64,000 nt of DNA from positions 49,325-113,324 of the forward strand of contig JACJGO010000024.1 in NCBI GenBank assembly GCA_014163555.1, in the 5' to 3' direction. The notes beneath the pieces were generated by a model, which was given only the letters and a program-made list of their open reading frames with translations, was not told where the DNA came from and searched no databases. Made by a program: the position numbers and the translations under genes. Origin of the DNA: Flavisolibacter longurius. GTDB taxonomy: Bacteria; Bacteroidota; Bacteroidia; Chitinophagales; Chitinophagaceae. Below are positions 26,512 to 34,577 of this stretch, in pieces; within the stretch, counting starts at the first letter, position 1, and each line of letters starts with the position of its first letter.

Positions 26512-27861
26512 TTATCGTTCAACAACTGGCAGTACAGGCAGGCTTTCGTTGCCTGGCTCCGCTACCGATTGAACAGCGAAGAAATAATTGTCTTTGGAAT
26601 AAGGCAGGGTGATGGTAGTGGCATCGGTAAAGAACTTTTTCTGCCATACCGGTGAAGTGGTCTCCCGCATCAGAACATAATAGCCTTTTGCCTTTCCAGA
26701 CTTCGGAGTTACCCAACTTAGGGTAGTGGTGTTCGTTAGGTTTCTTACCTTTATTTCAACCGCCTGCGGTGCAGAAGGCGCTTTGGCAAGGTTGGCCAGT
26801 GTTGCCAGGTTAACGGCAGTATTCTTGCGCAGGTATTCAAAGTCCATAAATTCGGTAAGATCGCCATATACAATGCCGTTCTCGGTGCGCAGGTCCTGGT
26901 GCTGGTGATAAAAGTTTTCATTCATCTCCGAGAGGCGCACAGCGGCATAGCCCCGCTGCACAAACGGCGTGTGATCGCCACCACGAAGAAAACGGTCGTT
27001 GCGGTAAATCATCACGACTTCCAGGTTGGGCACATAACGTTCTCCCACTTCCTTTACATAACGTGCCAGGGTGCGGGCCTTGCCATCGTTTTCCAGGCCC
27101 AGGTTGCGGATGTTTTGCAGCACCCGTCCTGTATCCTGTACCGAAAAGGCTTCGCTGAATACCCTTACCTGCGTATTGTTGATGATATTGGTTTCGCTGC
27201 TGTTGTTGCTGCCCATGATGTCGTTGTTCAACAGCGCATCAATCTGCCATCCCTGCTCTTTTGCTTTATTGGCCAGGTAAGTGGCGCCTAATAATCCCTG
27301 TTCTTCACCGCTAAAAGCAACAAACATGATAGTGGCCGGAAAACGGTGTTGGCTCATGATGCGGGCACATTCCATTACGGCTGCCACGCCGCTGCCATCA
27401 TCGTTGGCCCCGGGTGCATCGGCAGTGCGGTTGAGCACATTGCTAACCCGGCTGTCAAGGTGACCGCTAATCACATAAATGCGTTTATCGGCCGTATCCG
27501 TTCCTCTCAGAATAGCCATGGCATTCCCAAGGTTGGTGCGGGTATCAATCCGGCGGCCATCAGGTTGTAAGATAGTCGTGTCCACAAATGCTGTCATCCG
27601 GCCATTGCTCTTTTTACCCCATTCGGTAAACTTTTGCACCACCCATTCCCGGGCAGCACCAATCCCCCGCTTTTTGTCGGTGGTAGAACTCAGTGTATGC
27701 CTTGTGCCGAAACTGACCAGTTGCTGTATATAGGCTTTCAGGGAATCGGCAGAAATTTCTTTCACCATCTGTTCAATCTGCGGATCGCGGTGGATAATGG
27801 TTTGCGCGGAAGAAAGGAGCGAGGTGAAAAAAAGTATGGTGACGATCAAAAGTTTTTGCAT
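26512..27861 (-). CDS. secreted M28-family metallopeptidase
   Basis: 449 residues from the ATG at 27861, beginning a signal peptide (QKLLIVTILFFTSLLSSAQ). The M28 domain covers about residues 90-340 with the zinc ligands in order: VISGHLDSR (His), ANDDGSGVAAVMECAR (bridging Asp), FSGEEQGLLGA (catalytic Glu and metal Glu), NNDIMGSN (Asp) and RGGDHTPFVQRGYAAVRLSE (His). These are aminopeptidases acting on two zinc ions. Residues from about 350 on resemble a fibronectin type III domain (APQAVEIKVRNLTNTTTLSW). Probable periplasmic or secreted aminopeptidase. Confidence 0.92.
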   Translation of the reverse strand: MQKLLIVTILFFTSLLSSAQTIIHRDPQIEQMVKEISADSLKAYIQQLVSFGTRHTLSSTTDKKRGIGAAREWVVQKFTEWGKKSNGRMTAFVDTTILQPDGRRIDTRTNLGNAMAILRGTDTADKRIYVISGHLDSRVSNVLNRTADAPGANDDGSGVAAVMECARIMSQHRFPATIMFVAFSGEEQGLLGATYLANKAKEQGWQIDALLNNDIMGSNNSSETNIINNTQVRVFSEAFSVQDTGRVLQNIRNLGLENDGKARTLARYVKEVGERYVPNLEVVMIYRNDRFLRGGDHTPFVQRGYAAVRLSEMNENFYHQHQDLRTENGIVYGDLTEFMDFEYLRKNTAVNLATLANLAKAPSAPQAVEIKVRNLTNTTTLSWVTPKSGKAKGYYVLMRETTSPVWQKKFFTDATTITLPYSKDNYFFAVQSVAEPGNESLPVLPVVER

Positions 27862-27917
27862 GCCGGGAGATTTTCGGGCATCGAATATAAGCACGGTATG
27901 GATTGTTCTATTTATTC

Positions 27918-27925
27918 TATTTTTG
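27918..27925 (+). promoter_or_regulatory. candidate -7 element TATTTTTG
   Basis: Matches TAnnTTTG 22 nt upstream of the CapA-like start. No clear -33 element. Confidence 0.4.
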
Positions 27926-27947
27926 AAAAGCAACCTGTATTCCCCTT

Positions 27948-29009
27948 ATGAGAAGAGCTGTTCTTGCGCTGTTCATCGTTTTTCCCGGTATTTTGTTTGC
28001 ACAGTCTGTGAACGATACCATCCGCATCATTGGTGTTGGAGATATTATGCTCGGAACTTCGTTTCCGACAGGTTACCTGCCGCCTGATGATGGACGAAAC
28101 TTGCTAACGCCGGTGGAGCGTTATCTGCAGAATGCCGACATCACATTTGGTAATTACGAGGGTACATTGTTTAATGGAGAAGGCGAAATGAAAAGGTGCA
28201 GGGATTCTACCAAATGCTATGCATTCAAATCCCCGGAACACTATTCAACGTACCTCAAGCAGGCTGGGTTTGACCTGATGAGCATTGCCAATAATCACAG
28301 CGGTGATTTTGGTCCAGAAGCAAGACAGCAAACCGCAAAGGCCCTGCAGAAAGCCGGTATACTTTCCAGCGGAACCACATCGCAACCCTTTGTTGTTTTA
28401 CGAAAAAATGGCGTCCGGTACGGACTGGCTTCGTTTGCTCCAAACCGGGGTACGCAAAACATCAACAACTACAAAGCCGCCCGAGAAATCGTTTCTCACC
28501 TGGACAGCATTTGTGATATTGTGATCGTTTCATTTCATGGCGGTGGCGAAGGCACAACGCATCAGCATGTCCCTTTTAAAAAGGAAATTTTTCTGGGCGA
28601 AAACCGTGGTGATGTGCACCGGTTTTCCCGGGTGGTGATTGATGCCGGTGCGGATGTTGTATTCGGTCACGGTCCGCATGTTACCCGAGCGGTGGACCTG
28701 TATAAAAACCGTTTTATCATTTACAGCCTGGGTAATTTTGCTACCTACGGCCGCTTTAACCTCGACGGACCCAATGGCATTGCCCCCATCATGAAAGTTT
28801 TTGTAAACCGGAAGGGTGAATTTTTAAAAGGAAAAATCATTGCCACCAAACAGGAAGGCGAAGGTGGCCCGGTGCCGGACGAAAGCGGGGCTGTAATACA
28901 AAAAATTCAAAACCTTACGGCAAAGGACTTTCCCAAATCAAAGCTCAAAATAAGGGACGATGGCACGATTCTTAAGCAAGTGCCTGCACCAACGAAACGA
29001 ATACGATAA
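27948..29009 (+). CDS. CapA-like metallophosphatase-fold protein, exported
   Basis: 353 residues with a signal peptide (MRRAVLALFIVFPGILFAQ). CapA/PGA_cap motifs are present: GVGDIMLGTSFP at about 28-39, TFGNYEGTLF, FDLMSIANNHSGDFG, HGGGEG, VVFGHGPHVTRAVDLYKN and FIIYSLGNFATYG near the end. This domain has a metallophosphatase fold and occurs in capsule/poly-gamma-glutamate proteins, though the reaction is generally unknown. No capB or capC lies here. The next gene begins directly after its stop (TAA-ATG), so the two are co-translated. Confidence 0.9.
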   Translation: MRRAVLALFIVFPGILFAQSVNDTIRIIGVGDIMLGTSFPTGYLPPDDGRNLLTPVERYLQNADITFGNYEGTLFNGEGEMKRCRDSTKCYAFKSPEHYSTYLKQAGFDLMSIANNHSGDFGPEARQQTAKALQKAGILSSGTTSQPFVVLRKNGVRYGLASFAPNRGTQNINNYKAAREIVSHLDSICDIVIVSFHGGGEGTTHQHVPFKKEIFLGENRGDVHRFSRVVIDAGADVVFGHGPHVTRAVDLYKNRFIIYSLGNFATYGRFNLDGPNGIAPIMKVFVNRKGEFLKGKIIATKQEGEGGPVPDESGAVIQKIQNLTAKDFPKSKLKIRDDGTILKQVPAPTKRIR

Positions 29010-29729
29010 ATGGATACAACCGATCTTGCCATTGCCACCATCACCTGGGCCCGCGATGAAAAAGAAGAGGCTCTCCTGGGCGAATCGCTAACTACACTTT
29101 CACGGATAGGGCTACCTGTTTTTGTAACCGATGGTGGTTCTACTTCGAGTTACCAGGACCTGGTGCGGAACTTACCGAATGTTTCTTTTTCCCAGACGAA
29201 AGGTTTATGGGCACAGGCAAAAAATAGCATTACTGAAGCGCATCGTTCCGGAGCGAAAACAATCTTATACACGGAACCCGATAAGCTACAGTTTTTTCAG
29301 CACCACCTGCCGCAAATGCTTGAAAACAGTCGTTGGGATGAAAAGAGCGGTGTTATACTGGCAACCCGTTCGGCAAAAGCCTTTGCGTCATTTCCGGCCT
29401 TCCAGCAGATGACGGAAACAACCATTAACCGTTGCTGTGCAGAGGTCACCGGGTTTGCTACGGATTATTTGTACGGACCGTTTCTTTTTACCACCGACCT
29501 GTTGCCTCACCTGGACGTATTGCCTGAAACCAGCGGATGGGGATGGCGTTCCTTCCTGTTTGTAAAAGCTCACCTGTTAGGATATACATTAGAAAGCTGG
29601 GAAGGCGATTATTTCTGTCCGCCGGACCAGCAATCAGACGACAGTGTTGAGCGCATTTACCGGATGAAACAACTGGCCCAGAATATTGAAGGCATTGTGC
29701 TAGCAACGGCTACGCATAAAACCCAGTAG
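29010..29729 (+). CDS. putative glycosyltransferase-like (GT-A fold) protein
   Basis: 239 residues starting on the base after the CapA-like stop. The N-terminus resembles a nucleotide-sugar-binding fold: LAIATITWARDEKEEALLGESL, VFVTDGGSTSSYQDL (similar to the DGS motif of family 2 transferases), then GAKTILYTEPDKLQFF at the place of the usual DxD. C-terminal part SGWGWRSFLFVKAHLLGYTL is compatible. No membrane segment. The assignment rests on these weak motifs; a plain hypothetical protein is possible. The tight coupling suggests a shared job with the CapA-like protein in surface glycan metabolism. Confidence 0.5.
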   Translation: MDTTDLAIATITWARDEKEEALLGESLTTLSRIGLPVFVTDGGSTSSYQDLVRNLPNVSFSQTKGLWAQAKNSITEAHRSGAKTILYTEPDKLQFFQHHLPQMLENSRWDEKSGVILATRSAKAFASFPAFQQMTETTINRCCAEVTGFATDYLYGPFLFTTDLLPHLDVLPETSGWGWRSFLFVKAHLLGYTLESWEGDYFCPPDQQSDDSVERIYRMKQLAQNIEGIVLATATHKTQ

Positions 29730-29747
29730 TCTCTGTATTCGCTTATC

Positions 29748-31016
29748 TTAATAATCATATTTTTCCTTCCACAGGCTGCGTAAAAATTTTCGCAGCTCTT
29801 CTTCTCTCGGGTTGCGGCCCGGGTCATAAAACTTTGTTCCGCTTAAGGGGCCGGGCAAAAATTCCTGTTCGGTAAAATTGCCTTCATAACTGTGGGCATA
29901 CTTGTAATTTTTGCCGTACCCCATTTTCTTCATCAGGCCTGTAGGCGCATTGCGTACGTGAAGCGGTACTGGCAAATCACCCTGCCTTCGCACTACCTCC
30001 AGGGCTTCTTCAATGGCCATGTACGACGCATTGCTTTTGTGCGAAGATGCCAGGTAGGTAGCACATTGGGCCAGAATGATCCTTGCTTCAGGATTTCCAA
30101 TTTTATTCACAGCGTCAAAACAGACGTTCGCCAGCACCAATGCGGTAGGATTAGCATTGCTGATGTCTTCGGCCGCAAAGATCACCATGCGCCGGGCAAT
30201 GAATTTTATATCCTCACCACCTTCCAGCATACGGGCCAGCCAATAAATGGCACCGTTCGGATCGGAGCCGCGCATAGATTTGATAAAGGCAGAAATAATA
30301 TCGTAATGCTGTTCGCCGGTTTTATCGTAAAGTGCAATGCGCTGCTGCGCAATCTGCATCACCTTATCATCTGTAATTTGAATCGTAGTGTTTTCTGATA
30401 ATGCATCCACTACCAGTTCAAAAAGATTTAGGAGTTTGCGGGCATCACCACCGGAAAGGCGGATCAGGGCTTCCGTTTCTTGCAGGTCGATGTTTTTTGT
30501 CTGCAGCCATTCGTCTTTCTGCATGGCGATGCGCAACAACGTTACCATGTCTTCTGCTTCCAGCGATTTCAATACGTAAACCTGGCAGCGGCTGAGCAAG
30601 GCACTGTTAACTTCAAAAGAGGGATTTTCGGTAGTGGCGCCAATGAGTGTAATGATGCCTTTTTCTACCGCCCCCAGCAAGGCATCCTGCTGTCCTTTGT
30701 TGAAGCGATGAATCTCGTCGATAAACAGGATGGTGCCTTCCGTTTCTTTGGCTTCGGCAATGGCTTCGCGAACATCTTTTACACCGGAGCTGATAGCACT
30801 AAGCTGGATGAAGGGTACTTGAAGCGTATGCGCAATAATGTTGGCGATAGTAGTTTTACCCGTGCCGGGTGGTCCCCAGAGTAAAATGGAAGGGATTTTG
30901 CCCCGTTCTATGGCGGTTCGAAGGATGCTGCCTTTCCCGGTGAGATGTTGCTGGCCAATCAGGTCATCAAGACTGTGGGGACGCATCCGTTCGGCTAAGG
31001 GAACTGCGGTATTCAT
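29748..31016 (-). CDS. rarA: replication-associated recombination protein A (RarA/MgsA AAA ATPase)
   Basis: 422 residues, full family length. N-terminal PLAERMRPHSLDDLIGQQHL, Walker A GPPGTGKTT near residue 50, Walker B ILFIDEIHRFNKGQQDALLG, sensor IGATTENPSFEVNSALLSR and arginine-finger region. The C-terminal tetramerisation part has SDPNGAIYWLARMLEGGED and VPLHVRNAPTGLMKKMGYGK. RarA acts at stalled replication forks together with SSB and RecA. It is convergent with the glycosyltransferase-like gene (18 nt apart) and divergent from the small gene at 31096. Confidence 0.96.
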   Translation of the reverse strand: MNTAVPLAERMRPHSLDDLIGQQHLTGKGSILRTAIERGKIPSILLWGPPGTGKTTIANIIAHTLQVPFIQLSAISSGVKDVREAIAEAKETEGTILFIDEIHRFNKGQQDALLGAVEKGIITLIGATTENPSFEVNSALLSRCQVYVLKSLEAEDMVTLLRIAMQKDEWLQTKNIDLQETEALIRLSGGDARKLLNLFELVVDALSENTTIQITDDKVMQIAQQRIALYDKTGEQHYDIISAFIKSMRGSDPNGAIYWLARMLEGGEDIKFIARRMVIFAAEDISNANPTALVLANVCFDAVNKIGNPEARIILAQCATYLASSHKSNASYMAIEEALEVVRRQGDLPVPLHVRNAPTGLMKKMGYGKNYKYAHSYEGNFTEQEFLPGPLSGTKFYDPGRNPREEELRKFLRSLWKEKYDY

Positions 31017-31095
31017 GGCCTAAAATAACGCAGATTTGCCCACTGCAAAAAGATTGGGCGGATTGATTTTATTTTGACGCTTTTAAGGAATTTCT

Positions 31096-31320
31096 ATGAC
31101 AGATTATGTAATCAACGTTACGCAGATTGAAGAGTTGCAAACCATCCAAAATGTCAATGAACTCGAAATTATTTTCGGAAGGGCCAAAAGTGCCGTGGTC
31201 AATGGGGCGAAAGTGATCCTGGTGCGAAAAGAAACCTCAGGAAAAACAAACAAGTTTGATGAGATTGATACCCTGGATGATCTCGACAAATATCAAAAGG
31301 GGGTGTTTAAATATTTATAG
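31096..31320 (+). CDS. small cytoplasmic protein of unknown function
   Basis: 74 residues, no signal or membrane segment. Composition is normal for a folded protein: VINVTQIEELQTIQNVNELEI, FGRAKSAVVNGAKVILVRKE, and an acidic end FDEIDTLDDLDKYQKGVFKYL. The frame is clean with a TTATTTTG sequence (one mismatch from the -7 consensus) about 25 nt before the start. No family recognised. Confidence 0.6.
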   Translation: MTDYVINVTQIEELQTIQNVNELEIIFGRAKSAVVNGAKVILVRKETSGKTNKFDEIDTLDDLDKYQKGVFKYL

Positions 31321-31331
31321 GTTTTTGCTTG

Positions 31332-31385
31332 AACCACGGAGACACAGGGGCACGGTGAATCATTGTGCTCCCCTGTGTATTCCCT
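31332..31385. repeat. word-repeat hairpin (CACGGAG/ACACAGG family)
   Basis: Left words CCACGGAG, ACACAGGG, GCACGG face right words GTGCTCC, CCTGTGT, ATTCCCTG. ACACAGGGG and CCCCTGTGT form a 9-bp stem. Downstream of the 74-residue protein gene. Confidence 0.6.
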
Positions 31386-31407
31386 GCCGCTGTAGATCGG
31401 AAAATGG

Positions 31408-31453
31408 CTGAATAGAATTCCAAACCGCACAAGAGTGCGACGCAACAGGAACT
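31408..31453. repeat. dispersed repeat, copy 1
   Basis: Aligns without gaps to 34027-34072. The identical core is GTGCGACGCAACAG and both copies start with CTGAATAGA. Confidence 0.75.
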
Positions 31454-31481
31454 CCATCGATATCCTGCGGCTTGTACCAAA

Positions 31482-31515
31482 ACAAAAAGCCTTCACAAGG
31501 ATGAAGGCTTTTTGT
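31482..31515. terminator. bidirectional terminator
   Basis: 14-bp stem around AAAAAGCCTTCA / TGAAGGCTTTTT, between the plus-strand small gene and yajC on the minus strand. Confidence 0.85.
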
Positions 31516-31535
31516 TTATCGTAGCAAAGAAAATT

Positions 31536-31886
31536 TTATTTCTTTTCCGCAGTTGTGGTCGGCGCTGTTGCGGCTTTGTTCAACTGCTGTGTCATTTCCA
31601 GTGAAATGGCGCTTTTTTCCATTTTAATATAGCTGCCCGGGTTGATCTCCAAGTCAATGGTACCGTCGTCGTTCACACGGTTGATACGGCCATGAATACC
31701 GGCGATGGTTACGACCTTGTCGCCTTTTTTCAGGTCTTCAATAAACAGCTTTTGCTGCTTTTGCTTTTTTGCTTGCGGACGAATAAAGAACAGCCAGAAC
31801 ACCAGCATGATCATCCCCATAAAAATGAGAGAAGACATGCCGCCAAAAGGGCCCGGTGCCGGTTGTGCCTGTAGAATGAAAACCAT
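31536..31886 (-). CDS. yajC: preprotein translocase accessory subunit YajC
   Basis: 116 residues. One transmembrane helix (GGMSSLIFMGMIMLVFWLFFI, residues about 16-36) is followed directly by the YajC signature RPQAKKQKQQKLFIEDLKKGDKV and the beta-barrel-like part VTIAGIHGRINRVNDDGTIDLEI. It binds the SecDF complex at the inner membrane. The gene closes the nusB-DUF1573-yajC run, 26 nt after the DUF1573 gene, and ends at the terminator at 31482. Longer N-terminal glutamine/proline part (LQAQPAPGPFGG) precedes the helix. Confidence 0.95.
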   Translation of the reverse strand: MVFILQAQPAPGPFGGMSSLIFMGMIMLVFWLFFIRPQAKKQKQQKLFIEDLKKGDKVVTIAGIHGRINRVNDDGTIDLEINPGSYIKMEKSAISLEMTQQLNKAATAPTTTAEKK

Positions 31887-31912
31887 AATGCTTATTTTAA
31901 ATTGTTGAACGG

Positions 31913-32371
31913 TTATTTAATGTTTGCCGAAAACGCCAGCTTGTTGTTAATCCCATTGTTACGGTTGCTGTTGTTGGCTTCCACGTACACATCTTTGGTT
32001 ACATGACCCGTAAAGTTTTCGCTGTTGAATTTTGCCTTGATCACACTTTCGGCGCCGGGAGCAATCGGCTCTTTCGGCACATCCGGTGTGGTGCAGCCGC
32101 AGCCGGCCGTTACATTGCTAATGTATAGCGGTTTGTTGCCAGTATTTTTAAACTTCCAGGTGATCTCTGCTACCTGTCCTTTCTGCATGTTGCCAAGGTC
32201 CTGCACAACAGGGTCCAGCCACTCGATGGTAGTGTTGCGGGAAGAGTCCTTTAGTGCAGACTGTGCATCGGTAGCGACGTGGTTACCGGTCTGCTCCCCA
32301 GCGTCTTTTTTATCAACAACGTTGCAGGCAAAAACCGCAGTACTCAGTAAGATTAAAAATGTATACTTCAT
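31913..32371 (-). CDS. DUF1573 lipoprotein
   Basis: 152 residues with a lipoprotein signal (MKYTFLILLSTAVFAC). The DUF1573 domain covers residues about 55-150 with the typical pattern LGNMQKGQVAEITWKFKNTG, PLYISNVTAGCGCTTPDVPK and AKFNSENFTGHVTKDVYVEA. It is an immunoglobulin-like fold with the conserved CGC pair. Function unknown; commonly found between nusB and yajC in Bacteroidota, as here. A -7 element lies at 32394-32401 between it and nusB. Confidence 0.93.
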   Translation of the reverse strand: MKYTFLILLSTAVFACNVVDKKDAGEQTGNHVATDAQSALKDSSRNTTIEWLDPVVQDLGNMQKGQVAEITWKFKNTGNKPLYISNVTAGCGCTTPDVPKEPIAPGAESVIKAKFNSENFTGHVTKDVYVEANNSNRNNGINNKLAFSANIK

Positions 32372-32393
32372 GGCACTTGCTTTTTACTGGTTG

Positions 32394-32401
32394 CAAATGT
32401 A
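32394..32401 (-). promoter_or_regulatory. candidate -7 element TACATTTG
   Basis: Exact TAnnTTTG on the minus strand, about 23 nt before the DUF1573 start, in the gap after nusB. It suggests that DUF1573-yajC can be transcribed on its own. Confidence 0.45.
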
Positions 32402-32411
32402 TACGAAATGC

Positions 32412-33338
32412 TTACGCTTTTTTAAAATCGCTCTTTTGTAACTGGTTGGTGCGAATTAATTCTTTGTGAATATTGTCAAGGATACCATTTACAAACTGAC
32501 CGCTTTGCTGTGTGCTGTATTCTTTGCTGATATCAATGTATTCGTTGATGGTTACTTTCGGCGGAATGGTCTCGAAATAAAGAAATTCCGCCACACCCAT
32601 TTTCATGATAATCATATCCAGCGAAGCAATCCGCTCCGGGTCCCAGTTTTTCAGCTTGGGAACGATCAGCGACTCCAGGTGTTCGGCTTTTTCCAGCACG
32701 GTGTTGAGGAGCGATTTGGCAAAGTCCCACTTGTCGGGTGTCATGGTTTGCTGAAAGTTTATAGTGCCCGGCTTTTGCAACATTTCATCCAGGGTCTGAA
32801 TCACCATTTCACCATCATCATCCCAGTTCATGAAATTTTCTTCGATGTGCGAGGTAAAGGATTCGTTGTGCAGCATCAGTTCGCGAAAGATAAAATCTAG
32901 GATCTCTTTTTCACCCTTTGTGCTTCGCTCCGCAGTGGCGATGTATTGCTTGTATTCCGGTGTTTCTACCAGTTGCAGGTAAATTTTTCGCACCAGGTCT
33001 TTGTCAAGACGGTGATGGGGCTTGGCCTGGTCTATCGACTGGCGATAAGTGGCATCTTCCTTAATCCTCCACAACAATTCATTGCCGGCAATCTTGGTGT
33101 TTACATTCAGGTCTTCAGCAGAAGGCAGGTGCTTGGAGCGGCGCTGGTATGAATCCGTTTCGGCATAACCGGCTACTTCGGTCAAAAAATAAGTCAGGTA
33201 TAATAGCAGGTCTTTCGACTGATCAAAATGTTTTTGGAGAGCTTTCACCGGTTCGCCGGGCTTTGTTGCACTTTCCAGCGTCGATAACGTATAAATCGTC
33301 TGCATCACTTTCACGCGTATATTCCTTCTGCTGATCAT
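32412..33338 (-). CDS. nusB: transcription antitermination factor NusB (long form)
   Basis: 308 residues, more than twice the 139 of E. coli NusB, as is usual in Bacteroidota. The N-terminus ISRRNIRVKVMQTIYTL is the family start and the C-terminus holds the RNA-binding domain (LNTVLEKAEHLESLIVPKLKNW, RIASLDMIIMKMGVAEFLYF, VTINEYIDISKEYSTQQSGQFVNGILD). The middle 130 residues are a helical extension absent from the proteobacterial protein. NusB binds boxA RNA with NusE/S10 during rRNA transcription. First gene of the nusB-DUF1573-yajC run. Confidence 0.95.
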   Translation of the reverse strand: MISRRNIRVKVMQTIYTLSTLESATKPGEPVKALQKHFDQSKDLLLYLTYFLTEVAGYAETDSYQRRSKHLPSAEDLNVNTKIAGNELLWRIKEDATYRQSIDQAKPHHRLDKDLVRKIYLQLVETPEYKQYIATAERSTKGEKEILDFIFRELMLHNESFTSHIEENFMNWDDDGEMVIQTLDEMLQKPGTINFQQTMTPDKWDFAKSLLNTVLEKAEHLESLIVPKLKNWDPERIASLDMIIMKMGVAEFLYFETIPPKVTINEYIDISKEYSTQQSGQFVNGILDNIHKELIRTNQLQKSDFKKA

Positions 33339-33360
33339 TGTTAGAGAACTTTTGGGGCGG

Positions 33361-33368
33361 CGAAGATA
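33361..33368 (-). promoter_or_regulatory. candidate -7 element TATCTTCG before nusB
   Basis: One mismatch from TAnnTTTG and followed by CCGCC, like the elements at 4109, 42530 and 59504. About 22 nt before the nusB start. Confidence 0.4.
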
Positions 33369-33559
33369 GGAACAAACGCCGAACTAGTCCGGCTGGCTTC
33401 AAACGCGGACCGAAGAAATATTCCGAATTAACGCGGGTTTTGGATTGATGAGGAAGACTGCGCCGCTTCAGAAATGAACGGCAAAATCACTCCTGCTACT
33501 CATGGTACTCACCAAAAAGCAACAGCAATCTTTTGCTGATCATTTTCATCCCCGCCGCA

Positions 33560-33892
33560 TCAATTGCTTCGCTTCGTTTTGGTAGCTGCTTTTTGTCCCT
33601 GTTTTTTAGGCGGTGCCGGGCTTTTGTCGTTTCGGCCCAGTGCTGCATAGCCACCCCCAATAGAGCTTGGTGTGGCCTCGTGCCCGGTTGGGGTAGCCCG
33701 TTGCCCGTTTTTAAAATGATAGATCTTACGGTTGTTGAGCGTATCAGAAGGTTTTACTGCTTTTTTGGTCGTTGCCTTTTTTGTACTGCTGGCAGCGCCT
33801 GTTGTTCTGGAGGCATTGCCTGTGGCTGTTTGTGCCGATGCGGCTGCAGAAATTCCCAATAGGATCGTTGTTGCAAAAATCACTCGCTTCAT
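33560..33892 (-). CDS. small basic secreted protein of unknown function
   Basis: 110 residues from the ATG at 33892 (an alternative ATG at 33898 adds two). Signal peptide KRVIFATTILLGISAAASAQ. The mature protein is low in hydrophobic residues, rich in Ala, Thr, Lys and Ser (SSTKKATTKKAVKPSDTLNN) and ends KKQGQKAATKTKRSN, so it is probably disordered and could bind nucleic acid or anionic surfaces. A short ordered patch KIYHFKNGQRATPTGHEATP sits in the middle. No family recognised. Confidence 0.6.
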   Translation of the reverse strand: MKRVIFATTILLGISAAASAQTATGNASRTTGAASSTKKATTKKAVKPSDTLNNRKIYHFKNGQRATPTGHEATPSSIGGGYAALGRNDKSPAPPKKQGQKAATKTKRSN

Positions 33893-34106
33893 AATCATTC
33901 GCTTTTCACTCTAATTCGAACAAATGCGGGGCCAAATTGGGCGCCTGTCCCCCGGTGGGGCACCTAGGTATAATCTGCTTGTCCCCATTTGCCCATTTCT
34001 GTCAGCAGAATGATGTTGTTGGTTTGCTGAATAGACTTACAAAATGTAAAACTGTGCGACGCAACAGAAGCTGAATAGTAGTGCTTCAGCCCAGTACATA
34101 AAAAAG
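33893..34106. other. intergenic region with dispersed repeat
   Basis: Together with the terminator at 34107 this fills a 328-nt gap. It holds the second copy of the 46-nt dispersed repeat (34027-34072), then GAAGC / GCTTC able to pair around an 11-nt loop. Nothing else was recognised. Confidence 0.5.
34027..34072. repeat. dispersed repeat, copy 2
   Basis: Gap-free match to 31408-31453 with the shared 14-mer GTGCGACGCAACAG. Confidence 0.75.
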
Positions 34107-34137
34107 AAAAATGCCTGTTTTAACAACAAGCATTTTT
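34107..34137 (-). terminator. terminator of the PspC gene
   Basis: AAAAATGC / GCATTTTT outer stem with further pairing inside; on the minus strand it is followed by TTTTTCTTTTTT. Confidence 0.75.
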
Positions 34138-34220
34138 ATGACAAAAAATTTTTTGCTAAATGAAGAACTGAAAAAGAAAAGCAATAATGACCTAAGTCTC
34201 TCCACAGGGGGACAGTGGGC

Positions 34221-34442
34221 CTATAGATACCGCACAGGATTTCGTCTTGCAGCCGAAATATAGCGCTTCATATTCATCCAGAAAGCCAGCACCATATAAA
34301 CTACAATCGGAGAGCCGAGCGTTAAAAAAGAAAGATACATGAACCACATACGGATCCGGGACGTAGCAATCCCCATGCGTTCACCAATTGCAGAGCAAAC
34401 GCCAAACGCCTTCCATTCAATGAAATTTTTAAACCGGTTCAT
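34221..34442 (-). CDS. PspC-domain membrane protein
   Basis: 73 residues. PspC pattern: [34 protein letters not shown], with one long hydrophobic segment ([20 protein letters not shown]) and a basic tail. PspC proteins belong to the phage-shock envelope-stress response; small stand-alone PspC-domain proteins are common in Bacteroidota and their role is not settled. It is divergent from the aconitase gene and has its own terminator. Confidence 0.85.
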   Translation of the reverse strand: MNRFKNFIEWKAFGVCSAIGERMGIATSRIRMWFMYLSFLTLGSPIVVYMVLAFWMNMKRYISAARRNPVRYL

Positions 34443-34577
34443 GGGACTAATATAGAATTTTTACCATTACCGCAAAAAGGCGGCATGTTAATTTCTTGCC
34501 CTCTTTTTAGTAATTTCGCACCACTTTTAAACAGGCTGCAAATTAGATGCCTGTTACAAACTCAACAATTTAGTATT

